The position numbers and the translations under genes are program-made. 18,861 nucleotides of DNA from CAZTTH01 sp964615975. Lineage in GTDB: Bacteria; Verrucomicrobiota; Lentisphaeria; JABSQK01; JAJFLO01. The notes beneath the pieces were generated by a model. That model ran no database searches. It had not been told where the DNA came from and was given only the letters and a program-made list of their open reading frames with translations. Numbering within the stretch: position 1 is the stretch's first letter; each line of letters starts with the position of its first letter. The stretch is from NCBI GenBank assembly GCA_964615975.1, contig CAZTTH010000059.1, positions 1 to 18,861 on the forward strand, written 5' to 3'. Positions 6,525 to 14,880 of the stretch are shown piece by piece.

Positions 6525-8218
6525 GACTTCTCTCCAGGCGGGGCGTTGATTATCGTTATGGCTTTGGCGATTCGTCGGGAGAGGGTGTGGATGCGCTTGT
6601 AATTTTCGATGGTATTGGTGAGAAAGCGAAAGGTTGTCAAGCGCTCGGGATCAGGAGCCGCCAAATGTTTTACCAATTGATTGCGGGCGTGATCCGCCAG
6701 CTGATTGAATTCTGGTTTGGAGTTTTCAACGGCTTCTGCCAGCTCGCGGTCTGAGGTGATGAGCGCTTTTATCGCCAATTCAAGGGCGCTGTAGGTCTTG
6801 GCGTGCAGCGGTTTCAAAAGCTCTCTGGCATCGGCATTAATATCGAGACCATTGGTCCAGCGCAACAACCCGTCCGCCACGACATTGCTCTCGACGACAT
6901 CGCCAATATTTTCCATGTAGTTGGCCGCCGCAATATACTCATACAAGCGTTGCGGCTGCGGTTCGATCAGATCCTTCAACGACAATTTTCCCAGATAGAT
7001 GATGATTTCTCCATGCAATAAATCCACCTCTTCGTCCATGGCGTGCAATGCCGCGATTTCCTCTCTCGAGCCGCTGATGATGGTCGCATAGATGCGCTGG
7101 CACATATCGAGGATCAAATCGCCCAGGCGCTGGAGTTCAAGCGCGACCCGATCGAGGGCCAGAGGCGGAGTTTCCAGATAATAATCATCGAGGTAAAGGG
7201 ATTTGATTGGCGTCGGGAGCGGCTGCGCTTGATCCGGAATTAGGCGATTGGCAAGACGTGCCAGGGTACCGGTGAACCAGATGAAAATCACCATATTCGT
7301 GAGATTGAAAATGGTATGGGCATTGGCGATTTGTCGCGGCGTTTCAGCAGCCAGCCGGGCACTGCCGGCCAGTTCGGGACTGGCGGGTGATAACGCGGTC
7401 ACCAGATCTGCAAACTGGGGAATAAACGGCAGCCAGATCAACGCACCAACGACATTAAAGATGAGATGAACGACGGCGGCCTTCGCCGCCTCTCGCGGAC
7501 TGCCATAGGCTGCCAGCATTGCGGTCACGCAGGTGCCGATATTTGACCCCAGAATCAACGCGATACCGGCATCCAAACTGATGAATCCCTCTCCTGCCAG
7601 AACGATGACCACACCGGTGGTCGCTGAGGAGCTTTGAATGAGGGCGGTAAAAAGGCTCCCAGCCAGAATCCCCAGGATCGGGTTTTTCATATTCTGCATC
7701 AATTCGATAAAGGGCCGATAGGAGCGCAGGGGAGAGGTCGCCTGACTCATCAACTCCATGCCATAGAATATCAGGCCCAGCCCCATCAATGCGATACCGA
7801 GATGTTTAACCCGTTCAGTTTTCGCGGTTAACTCGGTCATAAATCCGACAGCGATCAGTCCGAGCGCATATTTGGTGATCTTGAATGCAATGATTTGCGC
7901 GGTAATTGTCGTTCCCACATTTGCTCCCAGGATAACCGCGATCGACTGGGATAGGTTCAATAAGCCGGCGGAGATGAACCCCACCACCAGTACCGTGGTT
8001 ACCGATGAGGATTGAATCACGGCCGTGATGATAATGCCGGCGAGGGCGCCGGTGAAACGATTGGCGGTGAGTCTGGCGAGCAGGCGTTTCATGCCGCCAC
8101 CGGCAATGGTTTTCAATGACTCGGTCATTTTTCGCATGCCATAGAGAAACAGAGCAAGACCGCCGCCAAGTCCGATGATCAGGGCGCTGTAATTGAGAGC
8201 GGTGGATTCCGGCATCAT
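6521..8218 (-). CDS. Na+/phosphate cotransporter (NptA/PF02690) with C-terminal PhoU domain
   Basis: 565 residues. Two inverted Na/Pi-cotransporter repeats are visible, each with the diagnostic QSSS substrate-binding motif: QSSSVTT at 69-75 and QSSSATT at 195-201. Each is followed by the paired glycine motif (GANVGTT 98-104; GSNIGTC 224-230). Eight or more hydrophobic helices occupy about 10-330. The C-terminal part (about 345-550) is helical, charged and PhoU-like, as in the bacterial Na/Pi symporter family. It probably moves inorganic phosphate with sodium across the inner membrane; the PhoU part may regulate it. The N-terminus begins Met-Met; a GGAG lies 13 bases before the first ATG, rather far, so the start is slightly uncertain. 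It overlaps the downstream YfhO-like gene by 4 bp. No Pho box was recognised upstream. Confidence 0.92.
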   Translation of the reverse strand: MMPESTALNYSALIIGLGGGLALFLYGMRKMTESLKTIAGGGMKRLLARLTANRFTGALAGIIITAVIQSSSVTTVLVVGFISAGLLNLSQSIAVILGANVGTTITAQIIAFKITKYALGLIAVGFMTELTAKTERVKHLGIALMGLGLIFYGMELMSQATSPLRSYRPFIELMQNMKNPILGILAGSLFTALIQSSSATTGVVIVLAGEGFISLDAGIALILGSNIGTCVTAMLAAYGSPREAAKAAVVHLIFNVVGALIWLPFIPQFADLVTALSPASPELAGSARLAAETPRQIANAHTIFNLTNMVIFIWFTGTLARLANRLIPDQAQPLPTPIKSLYLDDYYLETPPLALDRVALELQRLGDLILDMCQRIYATIISGSREEIAALHAMDEEVDLLHGEIIIYLGKLSLKDLIEPQPQRLYEYIAAANYMENIGDVVESNVVADGLLRWTNGLDINADARELLKPLHAKTYSALELAIKALITSDRELAEAVENSKPEFNQLADHARNQLVKHLAAPDPERLTTFRFLTNTIENYKRIHTLSRRIAKAITIINAPPGEKS

Positions 8219-8242
8219 GAAAATTGATCAACTCCAAGGGGT

Positions 8243-8259
8243 ATGTTATGGGTTAACAT
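8243..8259. promoter_or_regulatory. Palindrome upstream of the Na/Pi symporter
   Basis: ATGTTA-TGGGT-TAACAT, perfect 6-bp arms, 25 bases upstream of the symporter start. Its size and position fit an operator for a dimeric regulator or a 5' leader hairpin. Nothing ties it to a known regulator. Confidence 0.3.
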
Positions 8260-8307
8260 GGAGGTGCAGATGATTAATTGATCCGCGGTTACTTTAGCAT
8301 CAATGGG

Positions 8308-8345
8308 TTTTTCTCGCGCCCCGCCGCCGCAAGGACGCGGAAAAA
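8308..8345. repeat. Imperfect palindrome with CGCG arms flanked by T5 and A6
   Basis: TTTTTC-T-CGCG and CGCG-GAAAAA pair with one bulged T around a 17-base GC-rich loop. The T run precedes the stem and A follows it, so it is not a rho-independent terminator in either direction. It lies between divergent genes and looks like a degenerate member of a dispersed palindromic repeat. Confidence 0.4.
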
Positions 8346-8501
8346 ATAAACCAATAATTAAATCGGTGATTGACGAATACGAGCACCATTTATCACCGCC
8401 AATCTGCTTGTCCGGCGCTACAGCGGAATGACAGACTCTGAGATATACTCATCGTCATCGGGTTTTCGAAATTCGACCTTGATGGGAAGTTGGTATTAAG
8501 A

Positions 8502-8557
8502 CACGACCAGTGCCGTGAGCGACTGGGCATGCACGCATAAGAACGCCACTAGTCGTG
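8502..8557. repeat. 11-bp imperfect inverted repeat
   Basis: CACGACCAGTG (8502-8512) and CACTAGTCGTG (8547-8557) pair at 10 of 11 positions around a 34-base loop. It could be the ends of a small decayed element or a structured RNA. There is no other support. Confidence 0.35.
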
Positions 8558-8869
8558 GCTGACTACGAACGCCTGCTCCTCAAGCATACCAGCGATCTAT
8601 TTTCGAAAACTTGATGATAAAAGGTATATATGAGTCTAATCCCTTATCTGAATGTCGTCAAGATTGCGGTCAAAAATGCCGTGGTTAAATCATTCTAACT
8701 GCAGCTTGAACACCAAAAGATACTCATCGCATACCGGCATCCTTGCCGCGGCTGAGTGGCGCGTGTATATTCGTGATTATCGCAAGGTTGGGACAGATCA
8801 AATACAACCGTAAACAATTAACACCCTACCTGCCTGCATATCTACACTAAAAAATACCAACGAGGGAAT

Positions 8870-9076
8870 ATGAAGCACGCAAAACTAATCGCGATTCTGA
8901 TACTGACATTGGCTTTGGGAACGCTGGTGATGCAAAATCGCCAGCCGGTAAAAACCCAATTCCTCCTCACCACGGTGGAGATGCCCCTTATCCAGTTGCT
9001 GATGCTCACCACCGGCGGCGGATTTTGTCTCGGATTGTTGGTTGCCCTGATCGACAAAAGAAAATCAAAGGACTGA
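8870..9076 (+). CDS. LapA-domain (DUF1049) small inner-membrane protein
   Basis: 68 residues with two membrane helices (about 5-21 and 38-60) and the LapA-domain pattern: a first helix ending in QN (22-23), a short beta-like linker, MPLIQLLMLTTGGGFCLGLL, and a basic tail IDKRKSKD. In Gammaproteobacteria LapA works with LapB in control of LPS assembly. Here, without LapB in view, only the domain identity is supported. A GAGGG stands 3 bases before ATG. It ends 2 bases before the next ORF, whose ribosome binding site lies inside this gene, so they form a two-gene unit. Confidence 0.85.
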   Translation: MKHAKLIAILILTLALGTLVMQNRQPVKTQFLLTTVEMPLIQLLMLTTGGGFCLGLLVALIDKRKSKD

Positions 9077-9078
9077 TT

Positions 9079-9366
9079 ATGAACAAAGCCGCATATAAAC
9101 AAAAGATCGAAGCCGAACTTGAGTTGGCACAAGCCAAAGTAGCTGAATTAAAAGCCCGGGCAAAATTAAAAGTGGCCGATACGCGCATTGATTATGACCA
9201 ACAGATAAGGGAGATCGAAAAACGCGCGGACCTGGTGCGCGCGAAACTCAAGGAACTGGGCCATGCCAGCGAGGAGGCGTGGGGATCCTTGCGGGAAGGC
9301 GTCGAAACTTCCTGGGCCGCAATGAGTTCGGCGGTCAAAGATGCCATCTCCAAGTTTAAAGACTGA
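9079..9366 (+). CDS. Small coiled-coil protein, sll1863-stress-family-like
   Basis: 95 residues, no signal peptide or membrane segment. Residues 1-70 are a highly charged helix with heptad-like spacing (QKIEAELELAQAKVAELKAR), then EKRADLVRAKLKEL. The end, EEAWGSLREGVETSWAAMSS, then a short helix, matches the pattern of small coiled-coil proteins related to cyanobacterial Sll1863, annotated as stress responsive. The exact family is recalled from pattern. The frame is open back to an ATG at 9025 inside the LapA-domain gene, but ATG 9079 has AAGG 8 bases upstream and begins right after the previous stop (TGA-TT-ATG), so it is preferred. Tight coupling suggests the two products act together, perhaps at the inner membrane; that is inference. 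Confidence 0.8.
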   Translation: MNKAAYKQKIEAELELAQAKVAELKARAKLKVADTRIDYDQQIREIEKRADLVRAKLKELGHASEEAWGSLREGVETSWAAMSSAVKDAISKFKD

Positions 9367-9577
9367 AAGTCACGTTCTCCACGGAAGTTCACACCACCGG
9401 ATGACGGTGAAAAAGGTGTTTACGACGACTGTTTTGGTGAATGTCTGAATGATCCTTGGCGAGAATAGGAGCGCAGGTCTCCGTGTCTATTGAGCATCGG
9501 TGGGAGTACAGGCTAAACACAATCTGTTGGTAGTGACGTCGACAGACGTTTCTTCCTTAACTTAGTGACATTGGCCT

Positions 9578-12500
9578 CTAATTAATCCGAACCTGGAAAA
9601 TGATCTCGAAATAGGGACTGCCGCTGCCGACATCCGCGTTCATCGTGCCTTTGGGGGTGACCCGGATGTTGGTTACATTCGCGTCATAGCCATCGCCATC
9701 AGGGACCGGGGTATAGCTGTATGTAGTGCCGTTGTTATTGGAGAATGAGATGTCGTCCGTGGTGCTCGCCAGACTGGTGAAAGTCAGGGTCAAGCCGCTG
9801 GCCAGGGGGCCGGCGCCATTATTAAATTGAATCGGACTGTTGGCCGGAGAACTTCCCAGGCTGTTCACAAAAAGTCTGGTATTGGCCGGGATGGCATCGT
9901 TCAGGAACATGGTGTCAAGATCAACCGTGCCGGGCCCTGAATTGGTAATGCGAATGGTATAGATCATGGAAGCGCCGGGAATGGCATGGGCGTTGGTGGT
10001 GCCGTTAAAGGGATCGGAAAAGGTGTAGACCGTCTTCATATTGGTTAACATCGGATAAGCGCGGGCAGTCGCCACGCCGGAGAATTCGGAGGTATTGCCG
10101 GTGAGTGTCGCGGTGGCGGTCAGGACTGTGCCGATGGAGACCGATGCCGGGGTCGTGAAGGTGAAACTGTAGCGGCTGGTAGTGTCGGTTCCCTGCAATA
10201 TGCCGCCGACGGCGCCCGGGCCGTAAGTAGTCGTTCCAGATTCAGCATCACTGACCCCTTCAGTGCGCGTGGTGAGATAGGTCTGGCCTTCGCCGAAGCT
10301 GGTGGGATCGACATTGGCAATAAAGAATTCGATAATCGACCCGGGACGCGCCCAGCCGGTAATGGTCAGATTACCGCTCGCGATGGCAGCCGTATGGATA
10401 ATCGGAAAATTGAGCAGCCCATTGCCGCCAGTATCGCCGTCGCCGCTGTCATTGAGGGTCACAAAGGTGCTGGTTCCAGTAAGATCATTGTCTGTAGCGG
10501 TAAGGTCAATCCCGATCTGGCCGCTGGGACCGCCGCTTGCCAGGTTAAGGATCGTGCCGTTGAGATAGATGGAGTTTTGCGTGATGGTATTGGCATCGGA
10601 GCCGTTGGCGACCAGCACGCCGGCGCCGAAATTGGCAGTAAGTATGTTCTTGCTCAAGGTATTGCTGTCACCGGCATTGATGCGCACTCCCGGGGTCTCC
10701 ACGGTGCCGCCGCCCACCCCATTGCCCGATGCGGTGTTATTGGTCAGGGTATTGCTGTCGGCAGCGTCACTGGCCAGGTCGATCCCGGCGCCATAATTGC
10801 TGATCAGCAGGTTGGCAGTCAGGCTGTTGCCGGTGCCGTCGGTGATTTCTATCCCATTGAGAATCGAGCTGGCAACCCCGTTCCCCCGGATTTCATTGCC
10901 GCTGATGGTCCAACTGTTGGAAGTCCCCTTGAGCTCAATGCCATTGCCGCCTGCAAAGCCGATGAGATTGTTCTGAATCGTTCCGGAGTCGCCGCCGACC
11001 ACACGGATGTTGTCACCGCTGCCGCTGGTTGCCGCCCCCGGAAAACTAAACGAGGTGGCTAACGCGCCGAGGACGTTGCTTTCGATGGTGACCGTGTTGG
11101 CGGAGGCGCCCACCCGGATATTGCCGTGAGCATCATCACCGGCGGTGTTGCCGAAGCCGACCATGGCCAGATCGCGGATAATGACCGAGCTGGCTTGAAC
11201 ATCAAAACCGATTGCGAGAGTATTATTGTCGCGTATTTCCACTTCCGGCGCTTGAAGAGTGGGCAGGGTGACAAAGTCCGTGCCCACCGTGCCGCCGGCG
11301 CCGAATGTCCCGGCATTGGTATTGCCGACATTATAAGTCTGTGTGCCGCCGTCAATGATCATGGCGGTGGAAATGGCCGGCAGCAGAGACGAGACATTGA
11401 TTAACGCCCGACCGCCGACAAGCTGATTAGTGAGACCGGCCCTTAACCCGTCATGGGCGATGCCGTCGGGGATCATGAAAATACTGGTCTCTGCCGCCGC
11501 GGGCAGCGCCACGTTGCCATTGGTGGTGAGATTGACCCTGAATCCGGATTGCGCCAGAGCCGCGTCGCCCGCCAATCCATTGGCATTGGTGATGAATTGC
11601 CGCAGGGTTCCCTGGCCACTGTCAGTGGTTCTCACGATGGTATCAAAGTTATAACCAAAGTTGATCCCGGTGATCGAGCTGGCGGTGATGACCGCGGAAG
11701 TGATCGACTGCGGGGTGGCGGTATTGCCGGCGGTGAGCGAATAGAGGGTGGCGAGGGTGGTGTTGTCAACGGAATCGGGTAAATTAGGAACCTCGCCGCC
11801 CACCCGGTCGGTCACCGCCACGGCAGTGCCGCTGGCGGCATTGGTGCGAAAGGTTTGCACGGGAATACAGGTCGTGCAGGCGCTGCCGCCGCTGCGGGTG
11901 GAGCGGACGTTCAAATTGGCGGAACGCACGGTGAAGGTTCCGGCTGGCAGCTTGTTAAAACTGTACGTGCCACTGCCCGTGGTGGCGGTGGCGCCGATGA
12001 AGCTGCCGCCGACCGAGTACAGTTCCATTCGCGCGGCGGTGATGCCGACGCCGCTGGAAGCGGCCAGGCTGCGGCCGAGGCCGCCGCCGAAGTTGATATC
12101 CTCGAATACCGTGCCACTGAGCGCGTAAATCGCGCAATTATTCGGATTGACAATATAGACTCCGGGGATGGCGATGGTGGCGCTTTCGCTGAGTCCCGCG
12201 GGCACCGTCTGGTCGGTCCGGATGATGAAGAAGGCATCGGTGCGTTGGCCGGGTTCGCGGGTCCAGAGATGGATGGTATAACTCCCGGTAGAGGAAATGG
12301 TTACAGTATTACTCCCCGATTGCAATGCTGTGGTCCAATACCAGTTGTTATCCGGTCCCTGGGTCAATGCCCCAATTTGAGCGTAGTTGACCCCCCAGAT
12401 CGTCGAGTCGGCGCTGCCGCTGGGACTGTTGGCGCGCATCCAGATCTGGTAGGTCCCGGTGGCGGTAAAATTTACCGGGTAATCCAGGCGCATGCCGGTC

Positions 12501-14566
12501 GAGGGAAATTCCGCCGCGCCATTGTCAGTCAGGACATATTGGCCATAATTGGCGCCGGTCACGGAACTGGCAATGGAAAAAGTATAGGCTGCGTTCGTCC
12601 CGGCGGTGAAGGTGGTGTACCTCTCCGCTTCGATATAGGTGCCGGTAATGGCGATATCGCAGGTGGCGGATTCCTTGTAGACCGTCAGAGTGGTGGCATT
12701 GACGGTGGCGCCGGGGCCAAAGGGATTGGTAACCGTGGCGGTATTGGGGATGGTGGTCCCGGAGGTTGCTGACGCGGAGACGGTGACGGAAAAAGTGATG
12801 GTGGCGGAACTGCTGCCGGGAATGGAAATATTGGTGATATTGAGAAACCCGGTGCCGTTGGCGCCGGTGCCGCCGCCGGTTGAGGAATTGCTGGCGCCGC
12901 CCGGGAAGGCATTGACTGTAAACCCGGTGACATTGGCGGGAATATTATCGGTGACGCTGACACTTGATGCGGCGTAGGTTGCCGAATTGTTCAGGGTAAT
13001 GGTATACGTCAGTGAATGGTTGGGTTCGGTAATCCAGCCGCTGGTGTTGTCGACCACGGTTTTGGTCGAGGTGGAGAGATTGGGACCATTGATGACGGTG
13101 GTGGAATCGGTGGCGGTATTGTTGGCGGATTGATTGTCAAACAAGGTTCCGCTTACCCTCGCGGTATTGACGATGCTGGCGGCGATTGTCGAACCGACAC
13201 TGGCGGAGAGGGAAAAGTTGAGCGTGCCGCCATTCGCGAGCGTACTATTTGCCGCAGGACCAATGGTATAGGTGGCGGTTACGACCTGTCCCAGGGCACT
13301 GAAATTCCAGCCGGCGCCGGAGCCGGAGGTGAAGGTCAGGCCGCTGGGCAGGGTGTCGGTCACGGTGATCGTGTTGTTGGAGGGATGTTTGTTATAGCCG
13401 TTGGGGCCGTTATTGGTCACGGTAAAGTTGTAGGTCGCGGTCTGGCCCTTGACAAAATTGATGTTATTATCGGTTTTGCTTAATGACAAATCCGCCACCG
13501 CCGTGTTGGACACGGAAATTACCTCGCCAATCAAGATCACCATGTCATCGCCGCTCGAGTAAACAGTTTGCGCGCTTTCATCGCCGCTGATCACCAGCCC
13601 CCGACCGGTATTGGAAGCCGGGGGTGGGATGGGATAACCCACATCATACGAATCAATATCAACTCCATAATGCTGGGGCGGAGTGGTCACCAGCGTATTG
13701 TCCGGCGGATAGGATTTGGTGATGGTTGAATTAAATTGATTTCCGGTCAGATTGTTCGCGTTGGTGACCGCGGTTGCCGACGAAGCCGAAAAACTCTTGA
13801 AGGTCAGATTTTCGCTGACGGGAGAACCGCCGCTTATGTCAGGATCGCCTTCAAAGGTGATGTGGGTGATCTTGGCATCCGGGCTGCCGCTGTCGATTCT
13901 AAAGTTGTTCACCGTCAAGGTTAGAGAAGACTGATAAAAAAATTGCAGGCCGTCAAACAAATTGATCACCCGCAGGCGTTCATTGGAGGTATTGGAATAG
14001 ACGATGACCAGTGACCAACCGGAGACCACGCCGGATGTCGCGCAGTGGGGAGTGGCGGTATTGACTGATAACGCTGCGGTGGTTCCAGAATTGCCACCTA
14101 ATAAATAAAGGACTGCAGAAGTGCTGGCGGTGACGATACTGCTGACATCGGCGCGCCCGCAAAAGTAGTCGTAGTTGATGCCGCTAAAAGTGAAGGTGCC
14201 GGTAAATTGATTACTGGCTGATGCGGTTAACGCTGTTTTGGTTCCAAACAATGGCCCGAATTCAACATCCCAGTCGGGAGTTGTCCGGGTCGATCCGGTC
14301 GCGGTCGAATAAGAGCCGCACCAGTACACATACGCGGCAACAATGGTCGAGCCGGAAGGCATTCCCGGTACGGATTGTGATGCGGACGTGACGACCGTGC
14401 ATGGATTTGAAGCGTTTGAAGCAGATCTCAGGGAAGCGCCGGTGGCAATATAATTGATGTTGCCGGCGTAACTTTTGAATAATGAAACCGTAGTTTGCGC
14501 ACTAAGAGAATGGCCGGCGAATAAACCCAGTATCACCAGTATGATGCCATTAATTTTTCTTAGCAT
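9578..14566 (-). CDS. Giant secreted multidomain surface protein (DUF11, CBM-like, SdrD-B-like, parallel beta-helix)
   Basis: 1662 residues from ATG 14566. This start is chosen because it gives a clean Sec signal peptide (about 1-24, ending SLSA^Q) and has GGGAGA 8 bases upstream; the frame is open 20 codons further. Order, approximate: 25-340 a Cys-containing beta domain with VAAYVYWCG, like the N-terminal DUF3344-type domain of DUF11 proteins; 356-490 and 495-625 two DUF11 repeats (ADLSLSKTDNN; YTITLNNSA); 635-790 a CBM6/35-like module (YIEAERY, YQIWMRANSP, WTREPGQRTDAFFI); 815-975 an SdrD-B-like beta-sandwich (SGTVFEDINFGG); 980 a TTDSGQGTLRQFITNAN motif; 1105-1355 parallel beta-helix repeats (SNTLTNN-type); 1510-1659 a DUF11-like end. 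No LPXTG, PEP-CTERM or clear T9SS tail was seen, so anchoring is unknown. Export through a type II system (gsp genes nearby) is plausible. Likely an adhesin or glycan-binding surface protein. Confidence 0.93.
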   Translation of the reverse strand: MLRKINGIILVILGLFAGHSLSAQTTVSLFKSYAGNINYIATGASLRSASNASNPCTVVTSASQSVPGMPSGSTIVAAYVYWCGSYSTATGSTRTTPDWDVEFGPLFGTKTALTASASNQFTGTFTFSGINYDYFCGRADVSSIVTASTSAVLYLLGGNSGTTAALSVNTATPHCATSGVVSGWSLVIVYSNTSNERLRVINLFDGLQFFYQSSLTLTVNNFRIDSGSPDAKITHITFEGDPDISGGSPVSENLTFKSFSASSATAVTNANNLTGNQFNSTITKSYPPDNTLVTTPPQHYGVDIDSYDVGYPIPPPASNTGRGLVISGDESAQTVYSSGDDMVILIGEVISVSNTAVADLSLSKTDNNINFVKGQTATYNFTVTNNGPNGYNKHPSNNTITVTDTLPSGLTFTSGSGAGWNFSALGQVVTATYTIGPAANSTLANGGTLNFSLSASVGSTIAASIVNTARVSGTLFDNQSANNTATDSTTVINGPNLSTSTKTVVDNTSGWITEPNHSLTYTITLNNSATYAASSVSVTDNIPANVTGFTVNAFPGGASNSSTGGGTGANGTGFLNITNISIPGSSSATITFSVTVSASATSGTTIPNTATVTNPFGPGATVNATTLTVYKESATCDIAITGTYIEAERYTTFTAGTNAAYTFSIASSVTGANYGQYVLTDNGAAEFPSTGMRLDYPVNFTATGTYQIWMRANSPSGSADSTIWGVNYAQIGALTQGPDNNWYWTTALQSGSNTVTISSTGSYTIHLWTREPGQRTDAFFIIRTDQTVPAGLSESATIAIPGVYIVNPNNCAIYALSGTVFEDINFGGGLGRSLAASSGVGITAARMELYSVGGSFIGATATTGSGTYSFNKLPAGTFTVRSANLNVRSTRSGGSACTTCIPVQTFRTNAASGTAVAVTDRVGGEVPNLPDSVDNTTLATLYSLTAGNTATPQSITSAVITASSITGINFGYNFDTIVRTTDSGQGTLRQFITNANGLAGDAALAQSGFRVNLTTNGNVALPAAAETSIFMIPDGIAHDGLRAGLTNQLVGGRALINVSSLLPAISTAMIIDGGTQTYNVGNTNAGTFGAGGTVGTDFVTLPTLQAPEVEIRDNNTLAIGFDVQASSVIIRDLAMVGFGNTAGDDAHGNIRVGASANTVTIESNVLGALATSFSFPGAATSGSGDNIRVVGGDSGTIQNNLIGFAGGNGIELKGTSNSWTISGNEIRGNGVASSILNGIEITDGTGNSLTANLLISNYGAGIDLASDAADSNTLTNNTASGNGVGGGTVETPGVRINAGDSNTLSKNILTANFGAGVLVANGSDANTITQNSIYLNGTILNLASGGPSGQIGIDLTATDNDLTGTSTFVTLNDSGDGDTGGNGLLNFPIIHTAAIASGNLTITGWARPGSIIEFFIANVDPTSFGEGQTYLTTRTEGVSDAESGTTTYGPGAVGGILQGTDTTSRYSFTFTTPASVSIGTVLTATATLTGNTSEFSGVATARAYPMLTNMKTVYTFSDPFNGTTNAHAIPGASMIYTIRITNSGPGTVDLDTMFLNDAIPANTRLFVNSLGSSPANSPIQFNNGAGPLASGLTLTFTSLASTTDDISFSNNNGTTYSYTPVPDGDGYDANVTNIRVTPKGTMNADVGSGSPYFEIIFQVRIN

Positions 14567-14688
14567 GATCCGATTCTCCCGCGCGAGGATGTTTTCATCC
14601 CCGGCATCTTCAATACGATGATTCAACTATCGCCAAAATTGCTGTTTTAAGATTACTGACGCATGTGCTTTGCAGCCGCTGGCAGCAA

Positions 14689-14737
14689 GCCAGGCTTCGT
14701 GGGGTTTTCCCTGGCGCGCATTTTGGGTGGACACCCT
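14689..14737 (-). other. Hairpin cluster in the probable 5' leader of the giant protein gene
   Basis: GCCAGG/CCTGGC (14689-14694 with 14710-14715) forms a perfect 6-bp stem, and GGGT-GGAC-ACCC (14726-14737) is a second small hairpin. They lie 123-171 bases upstream of the giant protein start. If transcribed on the minus strand they could form a structured leader. No known riboswitch core was matched, including TPP and c-di-GMP, although a short AACCTGATC string just beyond it resembles part of the TPP core. Confidence 0.3.
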
Positions 14738-14824
14738 ACCGATCAGGTTAAGGATCAAATTCGCGCATGGAAGTATGTGGAGTTCATCATTCATATTGCT
14801 CTTCATCCCATCTTTACTCTAATA

Positions 14825-14838
14825 CAAACTAAAGTTTG
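14825..14838. promoter_or_regulatory. 14-bp palindrome
   Basis: CAAACT-AA-AGTTTG, perfect 6-bp arms, in AT-rich sequence about 260 bases upstream of the giant protein gene. It has the shape of an operator; no regulator is indicated. Confidence 0.25.
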
Positions 14839-14880
14839 AATTTAAATAAGACCCTGATCATGCACACCACACGGTATGGG

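Larger units (their letters stand above)
8219..8869. other. Non-coding divergent intergenic region, 651 bp
   Basis: No convincing gene was found on either strand. It separates the minus-strand symporter operon from the plus-strand LapA-domain gene, so both sets of promoters should lie here, but no strong -35/-10 pair was seen. A weak TTAACA-N19-TACACT precedes the LapA gene. It contains three inverted repeats listed separately. On the minus strand near 8490-8420 there is a short open stretch reading KVEFRKPDDDEYISESVIPL and then a stop. This may be a gene remnant, but it has no start or identifiable family. Confidence 0.6.

Noticed and set aside
8308..8345. Rho-independent terminator
   Set aside because: The T run precedes the stem and the A run follows it, which is the wrong order for both strands, and the flanking genes are divergent.
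11855..12772. 305-codon open frame on the plus strand inside the giant gene, and several shorter ones (10394-11062, 13016-13483)
   Set aside because: They are antisense to a clearly coding gene and rich in Gly, Ala and Arg because of its GC-biased third positions. No motif, no ribosome binding site, no family resemblance.
14720..14770. Possible TPP riboswitch (AACCTGATC string on the minus strand)
   Set aside because: Only a nine-base string matches. The CTGAGA part and the paired domains of the class are missing, and the downstream gene has no thiamine role.
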